Shown here one piece after another: positions 1 through 6,801 of a stretch of DNA of 9,010 bases. The position numbers and the translations under genes are program-made. Every line of letters starts with the position of its first letter. Position 1 is the stretch's first letter. The DNA comes from an uncultured Ruminococcus sp. Its GTDB lineage: Bacteria > Bacillota > Clostridia > Oscillospirales > Ruminococcaceae. Under the pieces are notes generated by a model, which was given only the letters and a program-made list of their open reading frames with translations, was not told the DNA's origin and ran no database searches. The stretch is taken from the NCBI GenBank assembly GCA_947175975.1, contig CAMWOX010000060.1, positions 1-9,010 on the forward strand, read 5' to 3'.

Positions 1-312
1 ACTTTTGCCAATGCCAGGTTCACCGCCGAGCAGGACAATAGAGCCTTTCACAAGACCGCCGCCGAGAACTCTGTCCAGTTCAGTTGATCCTGTACTGTAT
101 CGGATTTCGTTCTGTGTGTCGATTTCAGAAATTGCTTGTATTTTCTGAGAAAAATTCGAAAGATTCCGGGATGAGATCTGCGTAGCAGGGATGATTTCTT
201 CCAGTGTGTTCCATGCACCACAGCCCTGACAGCAGCCGTTCCATTTCGGACTGCTCCAGCCGCATTCCGAGCAAATGAATTGCATTTTTGAAATATTATT
301 TTTCTTAGCCAA
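1..312 (-). CDS. radA: DNA repair protein RadA, N-terminal part (runs off the left edge)
   Basis: This is the first 104 codons of RadA, the RecA-like ATPase (DnaB-type branch-migration helicase) that helps process recombination intermediates. A C4 zinc finger is visible as Cys14-x2-Cys17 and Cys28-x2-Cys31, followed by the family's GCGAWNT stretch. A linker of about 40 residues leads to STGSTELDRVLGGG and the Walker A motif GEPGIGKS at residues 97-104, exactly where the window stops; the KNRFG motif and Lon-like domain lie outside. I chose the TTG at 312-310 because it gives MAKKNNISK before the first Cys pair, as RadA proteins usually start. The alternative is the ATG nine codons later. An AAAGG lies rather far (about 14 bases) upstream. 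The gene starts 10 bases after the lipoprotein gene's stop, so co-transcription is likely. The family call is firm; the start is less so. Confidence 0.95.
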   Translation of the reverse strand, partial: MAKKNNISKMQFICSECGWSSPKWNGCCQGCGAWNTLEEIIPATQISSRNLSNFSQKIQAISEIDTQNEIRYSTGSTELDRVLGGGLVKGSIVLLGGEPGIGKS

Positions 313-322
313 GGATAGATGA

Positions 323-1189
323 TCAGCCTTTCTGTCGTTTTTCTGTTACAATGACACTATAGCACCCGATTTCTTCGTAGCGTTTCCCGGAAATATCTTT
401 CCGGAATTTCATTGTGCCATTGCTTTCATAGGGATCTTGAAAATAATAATAATCCGCATCATAACCGATCAGTACCATGCAATGTTCGTTTGCAAGCCAT
501 TGAAATTCATGGTCAGTCGGATAACCTTTTTCATTGTAGAGATACCAGCTGACATTCGGGAATGGATTCCACATACCGATTGTTGCCCATACAAGAACAG
601 GTGTGTTCTGCGGAAGATAAGTTTCTGCAAGTTCTTGCAAATCCGTTCCGGAAGTATCAACAGCCTGGTAGGCATCGGGCAGCAGGTGATTCAGCATTTT
701 GACGATAACAGGTGCAAAACATCCGAAACTGGATTCATTCCGGGGATTACCAATAAAGGCATTTTCGGGATGCGGTGCATAAAGTCTGTGATTTTCTTCT
801 TTCGGGTATTGACAGGGAATCACAGAAAGCATCTCATCAAGTTCTGTTTCCTGATGCGTATAAAATTCAAGTAGCATTTTCGCACTGATGATTTCACATC
901 CGGTGGGGAGTATATCCTCCTGTGAGTAGTAAGGAACATCTTCCAGCAGGATACTCTCCGGAATTTCGATTATTTCAGGGACTTCAGAAATTTTTGTTTC
1001 TGGGTGTATAGATGTTGTGCTTGGATGGGTTGCTGTTTCTGTAATGGCTACTGTTTCTGTGGTGAATGTTGTTTCTGTACTTACAGGCAGATCTGCTTGT
1101 ATTCCGGGATCGGGATTCTGACAGGCTGTAAACACTATAAGCATAATGAAAACAGGGATTATCATGTATTTGAGGTAGTTTCGGGACAT
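323..1189 (-). CDS. C39-like (papain-fold) cysteine peptidase family lipoprotein
   Basis: This 288-residue protein starts with a positively charged tip and a hydrophobic stretch (residues 8-20) ending in a lipobox-like FTAC, so Cys23 is the likely lipidated residue and the protein should sit on the outer face of the membrane. Residues about 37-65 are a low-complexity linker rich in Thr, Ser and Glu. The folded domain starts near VPYYSQ (85-90) and shows the C39-like triad: Cys98 in PTGCE, His236 in EHCMVLIGYD and Asp252 in FQDPYE; Gln90 may help the oxyanion hole. In the peptidase_C39_2 family such proteins are usually poorly characterised, and no ABC exporter or bacteriocin gene is nearby, so a leader-peptide processing role is not supported. 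GGAAGAG upstream of the ATG supports the start. It follows the amidase gene by 64 bases, which suggests a shared envelope role, but the substrate is unknown. Confidence 0.87.
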   Translation of the reverse strand: MSRNYLKYMIIPVFIMLIVFTACQNPDPGIQADLPVSTETTFTTETVAITETATHPSTTSIHPETKISEVPEIIEIPESILLEDVPYYSQEDILPTGCEIISAKMLLEFYTHQETELDEMLSVIPCQYPKEENHRLYAPHPENAFIGNPRNESSFGCFAPVIVKMLNHLLPDAYQAVDTSGTDLQELAETYLPQNTPVLVWATIGMWNPFPNVSWYLYNEKGYPTDHEFQWLANEHCMVLIGYDADYYYFQDPYESNGTMKFRKDISGKRYEEIGCYSVIVTEKRQKG

Positions 1190-1253
1190 TTTTCTCTCTT
1201 CCTTATCACTTGATTTTTCTGAATTTCAACTTTATATTTTATGCTTCTACAAG

Positions 1254-1988
1254 TTAATAGCTGGATTCTGCACAGTATTGGATCAAAGCAGAATAAATAG
1301 TAAAAGCGACTTTTTGCTGGTACTCTTCTGTGATTAATAAACTTGCCTCTTCGGGATTGGATAAAAAGCCGCATTCAGCCATGACGGTAGGATTTTTGCT
1401 GTAATAGCAAAGAAATAATTCTTTGCCGCAAAGCTTGGTTTCACGCTGGTTGTCTGGCTGCAGAAAGCTGACAAATTGGTTCTGGAGTATCTGAGCGAGG
1501 GCGGCATTTTTAGAATTAGTGTCAGAATAGAACATTTGTGCGCCACTATACTGGGGATCTGTGAACTGATTCTGATGAATCGAAATACAGATTGCACCCT
1601 GAACAGAATTGAATAATTCCAGTCGGTTGTCCATGTCGGAACTTTTCTGATTGGCAATTCCCTCGACACCCTCGTCATGGATGGATCTGTCTGTATCTCT
1701 GGTAGTCAAGACATTGTAGCCGGAGGCCTGGAGCATGTCACGCAAGTCCAGCAGAATTGCCAGATTGATATTTTTCTCAACATCACCGTTTGCGGATGTA
1801 CAGCCGCCGTCCATACCACCATGTCCGGCATCCAGGATAATCATTTGTCCGTTGCTTGCAGAAGAATTGACCAAACTTATAGATTCTTCCATGTGACGGA
1901 CGGTATACCAGGATCCGGCAAGAACAAGTGCGACAGCGGAAGAGACAGCACCAATTCTGGCAAGCAGTTCTTTTTTATGAATTGTCAT
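1254..1988 (-). CDS. cwlD: N-acetylmuramoyl-L-alanine amidase (Amidase_3 family), CwlD-like
   Basis: This is a zinc amidase that cuts the bond between N-acetylmuramic acid and L-alanine in peptidoglycan. The 244-residue protein has one N-terminal membrane segment (about residues 12-30) and then a single Amidase_3 domain. The ligands and catalytic residues are visible: His56 in LDAGHGG, Glu71 in DVEKN, His138 in ISIHQN, and Glu205 in MAECGFLSNPEE. Length and layout match CwlD, which in spore formers prepares cortex peptidoglycan for muramic delta-lactam formation. No SH3, LysM or other wall-binding repeat is present. AGGTGAG lies six bases before the ATG. The gene is followed by the C39-like lipoprotein gene and then radA. 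CwlD identity rests on architecture; a vegetative amidase of the same family remains possible. A CATACTAT element upstream resembles a sporulation-sigma -10. Confidence 0.93.
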   Translation of the reverse strand: MTIHKKELLARIGAVSSAVALVLAGSWYTVRHMEESISLVNSSASNGQMIILDAGHGGMDGGCTSANGDVEKNINLAILLDLRDMLQASGYNVLTTRDTDRSIHDEGVEGIANQKSSDMDNRLELFNSVQGAICISIHQNQFTDPQYSGAQMFYSDTNSKNAALAQILQNQFVSFLQPDNQRETKLCGKELFLCYYSKNPTVMAECGFLSNPEEASLLITEEYQQKVAFTIYSALIQYCAESSY

Positions 1989-2019
1989 AAATTCTCACCT
2001 ACATAATTAGAATAAGATA

Positions 2020-2060
2020 ATAGTATGATTTATATTTATGAGCGTGAAAATTTAATTATA
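2020..2060 (-). promoter_or_regulatory. Candidate promoter region of the amidase gene
   Basis: On the minus strand a TGG-TATAAT extended -10 (2060-2055) lies about 70 bases before the amidase start, just past the stop of the phosphoesterase gene. No good -35 stands at 17 bases. Further in, CATACTAT (2027-2020) with an AC 16 bases upstream (2045-2044) resembles the sporulation sigma-K/sigma-E type. Both readings come from motif matching only. Confidence 0.4.
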
Positions 2061-2081
2061 CCAGAAAATAGAGAATGAGAA

Positions 2082-2801
2082 TCAGGAAATCGGGGAATAG
2101 ACGCAGTCAAAACCGTTTTTTGTAAGCTGTAAAATATCGTTATAAACTAAAAAATGCTTCTCATCGCATGGCGCAGACATATGATAATGTCCGGAAAACC
2201 AGAATTTAAAATCCAGTTTTGCGTCAATTTCATCAAAATAATCTGTCAGTTCATTTCGATTATAGCATTCCCATCCGAATAGTTCCATCTGGAGATGCTG
2301 CGGCAGGGAATGCGTAATTACAATATCTGTTTTCCAGCCGATAGATTCCAGAGCTTTTCTGCCCTGTTTCATTTCCTCATAGCTTGGCATTTCTTGTTCC
2401 CAGATAGAAATGCCTTTTTTCCGGAATACTTTATCATGACTTTCTGCACCACCAAATGCAAAAAAACGTCTGCCTTCCAATTCAAAGATGCTTCCTCTGC
2501 AAAGATGAAAAATATGCTCTGTGATTTGATGTACTTGTATGCCGTTCCATTCTGTCAGCGGGCAGGATTCTAGCATGTCAAAATTTTCATGATTGCCATC
2601 AATAAAAAGTGTCGTCCACGGCTTTTTTTCCAGCCATTGTAGCCACCAGCGTTCCGATTTTGAGCCATTCCATAACAGACCAAAATCACCGCAGATAATC
2701 ATATAATCAGAGCGGGTGAGCTGTTTCTGCATCTGAAAGCATTTTGCTGAAAATTTATGAATATCATATTCTCCGTGAATATCTCCCGTAATGAAAATCA
2801 T
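2082..2801 (-). CDS. Calcineurin-like metallophosphoesterase
   Basis: This 239-residue cytosolic protein carries all motifs of the calcineurin-like phosphoesterase fold: GDIHG (Asp7, His9) at the very N-terminus, GDFG (Asp39), GNHE (Asn70, His71), His164 in VITHSLPQ, and GHYH (His205, His207). These residues bind two metal ions and hydrolyse phosphoester bonds. There is no signal peptide or membrane segment. The insert between GNHE and the THS motif, with CRGSIFELEGRRFFAFGGAES, is typical of a group common in Firmicutes whose substrate is not established; it is not the Ap4A hydrolase or YfcE type that I can name. AAAGGA eight bases before the ATG supports the start. The gene is divergent from pspA and has its own extended -10 promoter. 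The fold is certain; the substrate is unknown. Confidence 0.92.
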   Translation of the reverse strand: MIFITGDIHGEYDIHKFSAKCFQMQKQLTRSDYMIICGDFGLLWNGSKSERWWLQWLEKKPWTTLFIDGNHENFDMLESCPLTEWNGIQVHQITEHIFHLCRGSIFELEGRRFFAFGGAESHDKVFRKKGISIWEQEMPSYEEMKQGRKALESIGWKTDIVITHSLPQHLQMELFGWECYNRNELTDYFDEIDAKLDFKFWFSGHYHMSAPCDEKHFLVYNDILQLTKNGFDCVYSPIS

Positions 2802-2834
2802 GGAGTATTTTCCTTTCTGCTTATATCTTTTATT

Positions 2835-2863
2835 ATTATAGCATAGAATTTAGAAGAATGCAA
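2835..2863 (-). promoter_or_regulatory. Promoter of the metallophosphoesterase gene (extended -10)
   Basis: On the minus strand TTGCAT (2863-2858) is followed after 17 bases by TATAAT (2840-2835) preceded by TGC, an extended -10. Transcription would start near 2828, about 27 bases before the ATG. The -35 matches the consensus only in TTG, but the perfect -10 with TGN makes this a credible sigma-A site. Confidence 0.65.
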
Positions 2864-2891
2864 TAGCAGGAGAATAATTATTACTGCATTC
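2856..2891. repeat. Inverted repeat in the divergent intergenic region, possible operator
   Basis: GAATGCA-A-TA (2856-2865) and TA-C-TGCATTC (2882-2891) form an inverted repeat matching at nine of ten positions, with a 16-base centre that is very AT-rich. The left arm covers the -35 of the phosphoesterase promoter, and the right arm lies about 70 bases upstream of the pspA promoter. This position would suit a regulator site. A chance repeat in AT-rich DNA cannot be excluded. Confidence 0.3.
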
Positions 2892-2958
2892 ATTAAGAGA
2901 AGAGATTTTCAGAAGTGAAGATATTCTTGCCTTGTTTGGATAATTATTGTAAATTTGC

Positions 2959-2987
2959 TTGACAATCCTGTTATTTTATGATATGAT
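2959..2987 (+). promoter_or_regulatory. Near-consensus sigma-A promoter of pspA
   Basis: TTGACA (2959-2964, perfect) and TATGAT (2982-2987, five of six) are separated by exactly 17 bases. Transcription should start near 2994, giving a leader of about 44 bases before the pspA ATG, with AAAGGAG (3024-3030) as its ribosome binding site. There is no sigma-54-type GG-N10-GC element, so the enterobacterial PspF mode of control is not indicated. Confidence 0.85.
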
Positions 2988-3037
2988 AAAAACAGGTTGT
3001 ATGTAGATTCAGTCATAATCCATAAAGGAGTGTTTGG

Positions 3038-3796
3038 ATGGGTATTTTTTCCAGAATAAGCGATATTTTTAAATCCAATGTCAATGAATTAATTGATCGT
3101 GCTGAAAATCCTGAAAAAATGGTCAAGCAGATTATTCTTGATATGCAAAAAGAACTGACAAAATCTGTTCAGGCTCTTGGTAAGGCAGTTGCCAGTGAGC
3201 GGATTGCGGAAAAACAATACAATGAAGCAATCCGAAAGTCTGCTGATTGGGAGGCAAAGGCAAAAGCTGCACTTGCTGCCAATAATATTGATCTGGCAAA
3301 GAGAGCATTGGCACAGAAAGTCAGAGCTGATGAGGAAGTAGCAACTTACAAGGAGATGTATGAGACGATCTCCAATCAGACGGAAGCAATCCGGACACAA
3401 GTGGAAACACTCCGGGCAAAGCTTGCAGAAGCTAAAAGCCGTCAGGCTATGCTGATTGCAAGATCGCAGATGGCAGAAACCAAAAAAAGTCTTGCACAGT
3501 CAATCGGCAGTGTGGATACTTCCAGTTCTTTCGAGAAATTCAACCGTATGGAGCAGAGAATTACAGAAAAAGAAGCCGAGGCGGATGCATTTGCTGAGAT
3601 GGCAGGTGCTGTTTCTTCCAGAGAATATGAGACTTTTGAACAGCTCCAGACAGATGCAAAAGTCGATACGGAATTACAGCGTTTAATGGCAGAAATGGGA
3701 AAACTGACACTGGATAAAGATGAGCTGACGCTTGAAGAGCAGATCGCTGCTGCGGAAGCTGCCGCAGAAGCCGCAGTTGCAGAATCAGTTGACTAA
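3038..3796 (+). CDS. pspA: PspA/IM30 family phage shock protein, membrane-stress response
   Basis: PspA/IM30 (ESCRT-III-like) proteins assemble on the inner face of the membrane and preserve its integrity under envelope stress. The 252-residue protein starts with the amphipathic helix MGIFSRISDIFKSNVNEL, followed by the family signature RAENPEKMVKQIILDMQ (about 22-38). Long coiled-coil helices rich in Ala, Lys, Glu and Gln fill residues about 40-230. There is no signal peptide or membrane segment, as expected for a peripheral protein. The last 25 residues form an unusual Ala/Glu-rich acidic tail (EEQIAAAEAAAEAAV). AAAGGAG seven bases before the ATG fixes the start. Neither pspF, pspBC nor liaFSR homologues lie next to it; the gene looks like a single transcription unit with a strong promoter and its own terminator-like hairpin. 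Confidence 0.95.
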   Translation: MGIFSRISDIFKSNVNELIDRAENPEKMVKQIILDMQKELTKSVQALGKAVASERIAEKQYNEAIRKSADWEAKAKAALAANNIDLAKRALAQKVRADEEVATYKEMYETISNQTEAIRTQVETLRAKLAEAKSRQAMLIARSQMAETKKSLAQSIGSVDTSSSFEKFNRMEQRITEKEAEADAFAEMAGAVSSREYETFEQLQTDAKVDTELQRLMAEMGKLTLDKDELTLEEQIAAAEAAAEAAVAESVD

Positions 3797-3808
3797 AATC
3801 TGACTGCA

Positions 3809-3836
3809 CCCTTTTCCTGTGTTGTCAGGAAAAGGG
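3809..3836 (+). terminator. Hairpin terminator-like structure after pspA
   Basis: CCCTTTTCCTG (3809-3819) pairs perfectly with CAGGAAAAGGG (3826-3836) across a six-base loop, 12 bases after the pspA stop. The downstream tract CTTGCTTGTT is only moderately T-rich, so termination may be incomplete. It separates pspA from the fhs operon. Confidence 0.65.
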
Positions 3837-3855
3837 CTTGCTTGTTGGAGTGTTT

Positions 3856-3861
3856 TATGAT
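3856..3861 (+). promoter_or_regulatory. Possible -10 element for the fhs operon
   Basis: TATGAT stands 32 bases before the fhs ATG, right after the pspA terminator hairpin. I find no convincing -35 at the proper distance, so this is a weak call. The alternative is read-through from pspA. The ribosome binding site GGAGGAG (3881-3887) six bases before the ATG is very strong. Confidence 0.3.
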
Positions 3862-3893
3862 AAATAAAAAATGGAATACAGGAGGAGCTTGTT

Positions 3894-5564
3894 ATGCTTT
3901 CTGATATTGAAATTGCACAGGGTGCAGAAATGAAATTGATCACAGAAATTGCAGAAGAGTTAGGGATTCAGGCACAGGAGATTGAGCCTTATGGATATTA
4001 TAAGGCAAAAGTGACAGAATCGCTCTTTGAGAGAACAGCAAACCAGCCGGATGGGAAATTGATTCTGGTTACGGCGATTAATCCTACGCCAGCGGGTGAG
4101 GGAAAGACAACTGTCAGTGTCGGATTAGGACAGGCAATGTCGAAAATCGGCAAAAAAGCAGTGCTTGCACTTCGTGAACCGTCTCTTGGACCAGTATTCG
4201 GTATCAAGGGAGGAGCTGCCGGCGGTGGTTATGCACAGGTTGTTCCTATGGAAGATATTAATCTGCATTTCACAGGGGATATTCATGCTATGACAGCAGC
4301 AAATAATTTGCTCTGCGCATTGCTGGATAATCATATTCAGCAGGGAAATGCATTGAGAATTGATACAAGAAGAATTTTATTCAAACGCTGTATGGATATG
4401 AATGACAGAGCGTTGAGAAATATCGTGATCGGCATGGGAGGTGCATTCAATGGTGTTCCTCGTGAGGATAGTTTCCAGATTACAGTTGCCTCCGAAGTAA
4501 TGGCAATTTTGTGTCTAGCATCCGATCTGGAAGATCTCAAAACAAGATTAGGAAATATTTTAGTGGCTTATAATCTGGATGGCGAACCGGTGTATGCAAA
4601 GGATTTGCAGGCACAGGGTGCAATGACGGCATTGCTGAAAGATGCAATCAAGCCGAATCTCGTCCAGACACTGGAGCATACACCTGTGCTGATCCATGGA
4701 GGGCCATTTGCCAATATTGCACATGGATGCAATTCTGTGAGAGCAACAAAACTGGCATTGAAATTAGGAGATTACTGTGTGACAGAAGCCGGATTTGGTT
4801 CAGATCTTGGTGCAGAAAAATTCTTTGATATCAAATGTCGCTATGCCGGACTGAAGCCGTCCTGTGTGGTTCTGGTTGCAACTGTGAGAGCATTGAAATA
4901 CAATGGCGGTGTGCCGAAAACAGAACTGACAAAGCCGGATCTGGAAGCTTTGAAAAAAGGTATTGTAAATCTGAAAACGCATATTGAGAATATGCAGAAA
5001 TATCATGTGCCTGTTGTCGTAGCACTGAATCAGTTCTATACAGATACACAGGAAGAATTGGATTATATTGCGGAGTATTGCAAAAATCTTGGTGTGGAGA
5101 CTTCGCTCTGTGAAGTTTTTGCAAAAGGCGGTGCAGGCGGTATGGATCTTGCGAGGAAAGTTTGCAGAATTGCAGATACCCAGGAATCTGAATTTGAAGT
5201 ATTGTATTCTCAGGATTTGTCTATCACAGAAAAGATTGAGAAAATTGCAAAAGAGATCTATCGTGCAGATGGTGTGAAATTCTTGCCAAAAGTGGCAAAA
5301 GCATTGCAGGGATTTGAAAAATTAGGCTATGGCAATCTGCCTGTCTGCATTGCAAAGACACAGTATTCACTTTCGGATAATCCGCAGCTGCTCGGCAAGC
5401 CGGGGCATTTCACCATCACAGTCAGTGATATAAGAGTATCTGCCGGAGCTGGCTTTATTGTCGCTCTTACAGGCGATATTATGACCATGCCGGGATTGCC
5501 GAAGAGTCCGGCGGCATTAAAGATCGATTGTGATAATAATGGCAATATTTCAGGATTGTTCTGA
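3894..5564 (+). CDS. fhs: Formate-tetrahydrofolate ligase
   Basis: Fhs joins formate to tetrahydrofolate with ATP, giving 10-formyl-THF for purine and fMet-tRNA synthesis and, in acetogens, the methyl branch of the Wood-Ljungdahl pathway. The 556-residue length is full size for bacterial Fhs. The nucleotide-binding loop is seen at residues 64-73 ([10 protein letters not shown], Lys71), and the family signatures follow as [14 protein letters not shown], then [16 protein letters not shown] (about 106-135). [25 protein letters not shown] and the C-terminal [19 protein letters not shown] are also intact. The start is set by GGAGGAG with six-base spacing. The stop overlaps the tsaE start in TGATG, so translation of tsaE is probably coupled. 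No folD, fchA or methylene-THF reductase gene lies in the window, so an acetogenic role cannot be claimed from here. Confidence 0.98.
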   Translation: MLSDIEIAQGAEMKLITEIAEELGIQAQEIEPYGYYKAKVTESLFERTANQPDGKLILVTAINPTPAGEGKTTVSVGLGQAMSKIGKKAVLALREPSLGPVFGIKGGAAGGGYAQVVPMEDINLHFTGDIHAMTAANNLLCALLDNHIQQGNALRIDTRRILFKRCMDMNDRALRNIVIGMGGAFNGVPREDSFQITVASEVMAILCLASDLEDLKTRLGNILVAYNLDGEPVYAKDLQAQGAMTALLKDAIKPNLVQTLEHTPVLIHGGPFANIAHGCNSVRATKLALKLGDYCVTEAGFGSDLGAEKFFDIKCRYAGLKPSCVVLVATVRALKYNGGVPKTELTKPDLEALKKGIVNLKTHIENMQKYHVPVVVALNQFYTDTQEELDYIAEYCKNLGVETSLCEVFAKGGAGGMDLARKVCRIADTQESEFEVLYSQDLSITEKIEKIAKEIYRADGVKFLPKVAKALQGFEKLGYGNLPVCIAKTQYSLSDNPQLLGKPGHFTITVSDIRVSAGAGFIVALTGDIMTMPGLPKSPAALKIDCDNNGNISGLF

Positions 5565-6031
5565 TGATCAGGAAAGAATTTATTACAGATTCGCCGGAAG
5601 AAAGTATCAACCTGGCGAAGCGGTTCGGAAAACTGCTCCAGGCAGGTGATGTGATTGCTTATTCTGGTGATCTGGGTGCAGGCAAGACGACATTCACCAG
5701 GGGGATAGCCCTGGGGATGGGTCTGCCGGATCTGGTTACTTCACCGACATTCGCTCTTGTGCATGTTTATGGCAGACCGCCTCTGCAATTATGTCATTTT
5801 GATATGTACCGGATTACAGACCCGGAAGAACTCGAAACAACGGGTTATTATGATTATTTGCCGGAAGAAAGCGTTTTTGTGATCGAGTGGTCAGAGAATA
5901 TTCTTTCTGCTCTACCAGAAAAGATAATCAGAATCCAGATTGAGAGCTTACAGGAAGAGCAGAGAAAAATCATTCTGGAAATACCGGAAGATACAGAAAG
6001 AAGGGAACGCTTTGCGGATTTTGGGAATTGA
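5564..6031 (+). CDS. tsaE: tRNA t6A37 biosynthesis ATPase TsaE
   Basis: TsaE is the small P-loop ATPase that works with TsaB and TsaD to place threonylcarbamoyl on A37 of tRNAs that read ANN codons. The 155-residue protein has the Walker A motif GDLGAGKT (35-42), the switch-like TSPTF (59-63), the conserved HFDMYR (78-83), the EELETTGYYDYL stretch and IEWSE around Glu108-Trp109, all in family order. AGGA eight bases before the ATG lies inside the end of fhs, and the ATG overlaps the fhs stop by one base. The 3' end overlaps the tsaB reading frame by 20 bases, which keeps the usual tsaE-tsaB order. Its placement behind fhs is less usual, but the protein looks fully functional. Confidence 0.97.
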   Translation: MIRKEFITDSPEESINLAKRFGKLLQAGDVIAYSGDLGAGKTTFTRGIALGMGLPDLVTSPTFALVHVYGRPPLQLCHFDMYRITDPEELETTGYYDYLPEESVFVIEWSENILSALPEKIIRIQIESLQEEQRKIILEIPEDTERRERFADFGN

Positions 6032-6692
6032 TACTTCCGGAAAAACAGCATCCGTTGCAATTCTTGACACAGAAAAGAAGATTCTGCTCGGGGAGCATAG
6101 TATTTATACAGCGAGAACGCATTCGCAGGTGATTATGCCCATCTGCAAAGATTTGTTGTCTGCATGCAATATGACAGTACAGGATGTGGACGGTTTTGCG
6201 GTTTCGGTTGGTCCTGGATCGTATACAGGGTTGCGAATCGGCATTGCCGCTGTTCAGGGTATGGCAATGGTGAATCAGACACCTTGTGCAGGTGTTTCTA
6301 CACTGGCGGCACTCGCATCCAGGGCAGGAGGCGGAAATATTCTGGCATTGATTCATGCGAGGGAAGATCTGTTTTATTATGGGATCTATGATTTTTCAAA
6401 CAGGATCATTCCGGCAGGTACACTTGCGAATCATGCAGAGATCCTGGAAATTCTGGAAAGTTATGCTGGACATATGACATTGACCGGGGATGGTGCGGAA
6501 TTATTCATGCAGAATTATGCTGAAATGATCCCGGATGCCCTGGAAGTTTCCTTTGTACCGGCTGTTCTTCGTTTACAATCTGCCGCAGGCATTTGTACTT
6601 GTGCAGAATATGTTGGATTCGGAACACCTGCCGACCTGACAGCAAATTATTTGCAGGCAGTGCAGATTCAGAAGAAAAAAGGCGAAAAATAA
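6012..6692 (+). CDS. tsaB: tRNA t6A37 threonylcarbamoyltransferase complex subunit TsaB
   Basis: TsaB is the dimerisation partner that activates TsaD in the t6A complex. It has the ASKHA fold but is not itself the catalyst. The N-terminal strand ILGIDTSGKTASVAILD and the diagnostic SVGPGSYTGLRIG motif are present. The open frame extends upstream to 5940, but that stretch encodes charged residues unlike TsaB and would overlap tsaE by 92 bases. I therefore place the start at the TTG of 6012, which yields MRILGIDTS and has AAGGGA (6001-6006) at five-base spacing; this leaves 226 residues, normal for the family. A further TTG at 6021 would also fit the protein but lies 14 bases from the Shine-Dalgarno. 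rimI and tsaD, frequent followers of tsaB, are absent downstream. Confidence 0.95.
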   Translation: MRILGIDTSGKTASVAILDTEKKILLGEHSIYTARTHSQVIMPICKDLLSACNMTVQDVDGFAVSVGPGSYTGLRIGIAAVQGMAMVNQTPCAGVSTLAALASRAGGGNILALIHAREDLFYYGIYDFSNRIIPAGTLANHAEILEILESYAGHMTLTGDGAELFMQNYAEMIPDALEVSFVPAVLRLQSAAGICTCAEYVGFGTPADLTANYLQAVQIQKKKGEK

Positions 6693-6705
6693 TTTTAATA
6701 GAATG

Positions 6706-6778
6706 GATTTGGTGAGTGATGCCACGAGGTAGCGTCTCAATGCAGGAGAATCTGACAGCGGATTGCATTGAGTAAATC
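6706..6778 (+). other. Possible multi-helix structured leader RNA before the methyltransferase gene
   Basis: The 148-base gap after tsaB holds three nested or adjacent helices. GATTT (6706-6710) pairs with AAATC (6774-6778) and closes the element. Inside are GATGC (6718-6722) with GCGTC (6732-6736), loop CACGAGGTA, and TCAATGCA (6737-6744) with TGCATTGA (6764-6771), the latter perfect over eight pairs. The third helix has an inner ATC/GAT extension with a purine bulge GGAGA. No U-tract follows, so it is not an intrinsic terminator. I do not recognise it as SAM, T-box, guanidine or another known riboswitch class. Pairings were found by eye and no energy was computed. Confidence 0.35.
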
Positions 6779-6801
6779 ATATGCTGTCGGATAACTGCAA
6801 T

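Noticed and set aside
437..874. 145-codon plus-strand ORF antisense to the C39-like lipoprotein gene
   Set aside because: It lies entirely opposite a gene with a full catalytic triad and lipobox, has no Shine-Dalgarno, and its protein has no domain-like pattern.
1004..1213. Cys-rich plus-strand ORF that looks like a small cysteine-rich peptide
   Set aside because: The Cys codons are the reverse complement of the Thr/Ser/Glu-rich linker of the lipoprotein, so the composition is an artefact.
5560..5570. Palindrome CTGATGATCAG at the fhs-tsaE junction
   Set aside because: It spans the overlapping stop and start and codes in both frames; a one-base centre cannot form a hairpin, and no regulator is implied.
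5940..6011. Longer upstream start for tsaB
   Set aside because: The added residues are charged and unlike TsaB, and would overlap tsaE by 92 bases; the TTG at 6012 has a proper Shine-Dalgarno.
6721..6730. ACGA loop (GCC-ACGA-GGT) as part of a guanidine-II (mini-ykkC) riboswitch
   Set aside because: That class needs two ACGR-loop hairpins; only one ACGA is present, and the downstream gene is not a guanidine exporter or carboxylase.
6706..6778. The three-helix gap as a tRNA gene
   Set aside because: There is no TTC-type T loop, no anticodon arm of proper size and no seven-pair acceptor stem.
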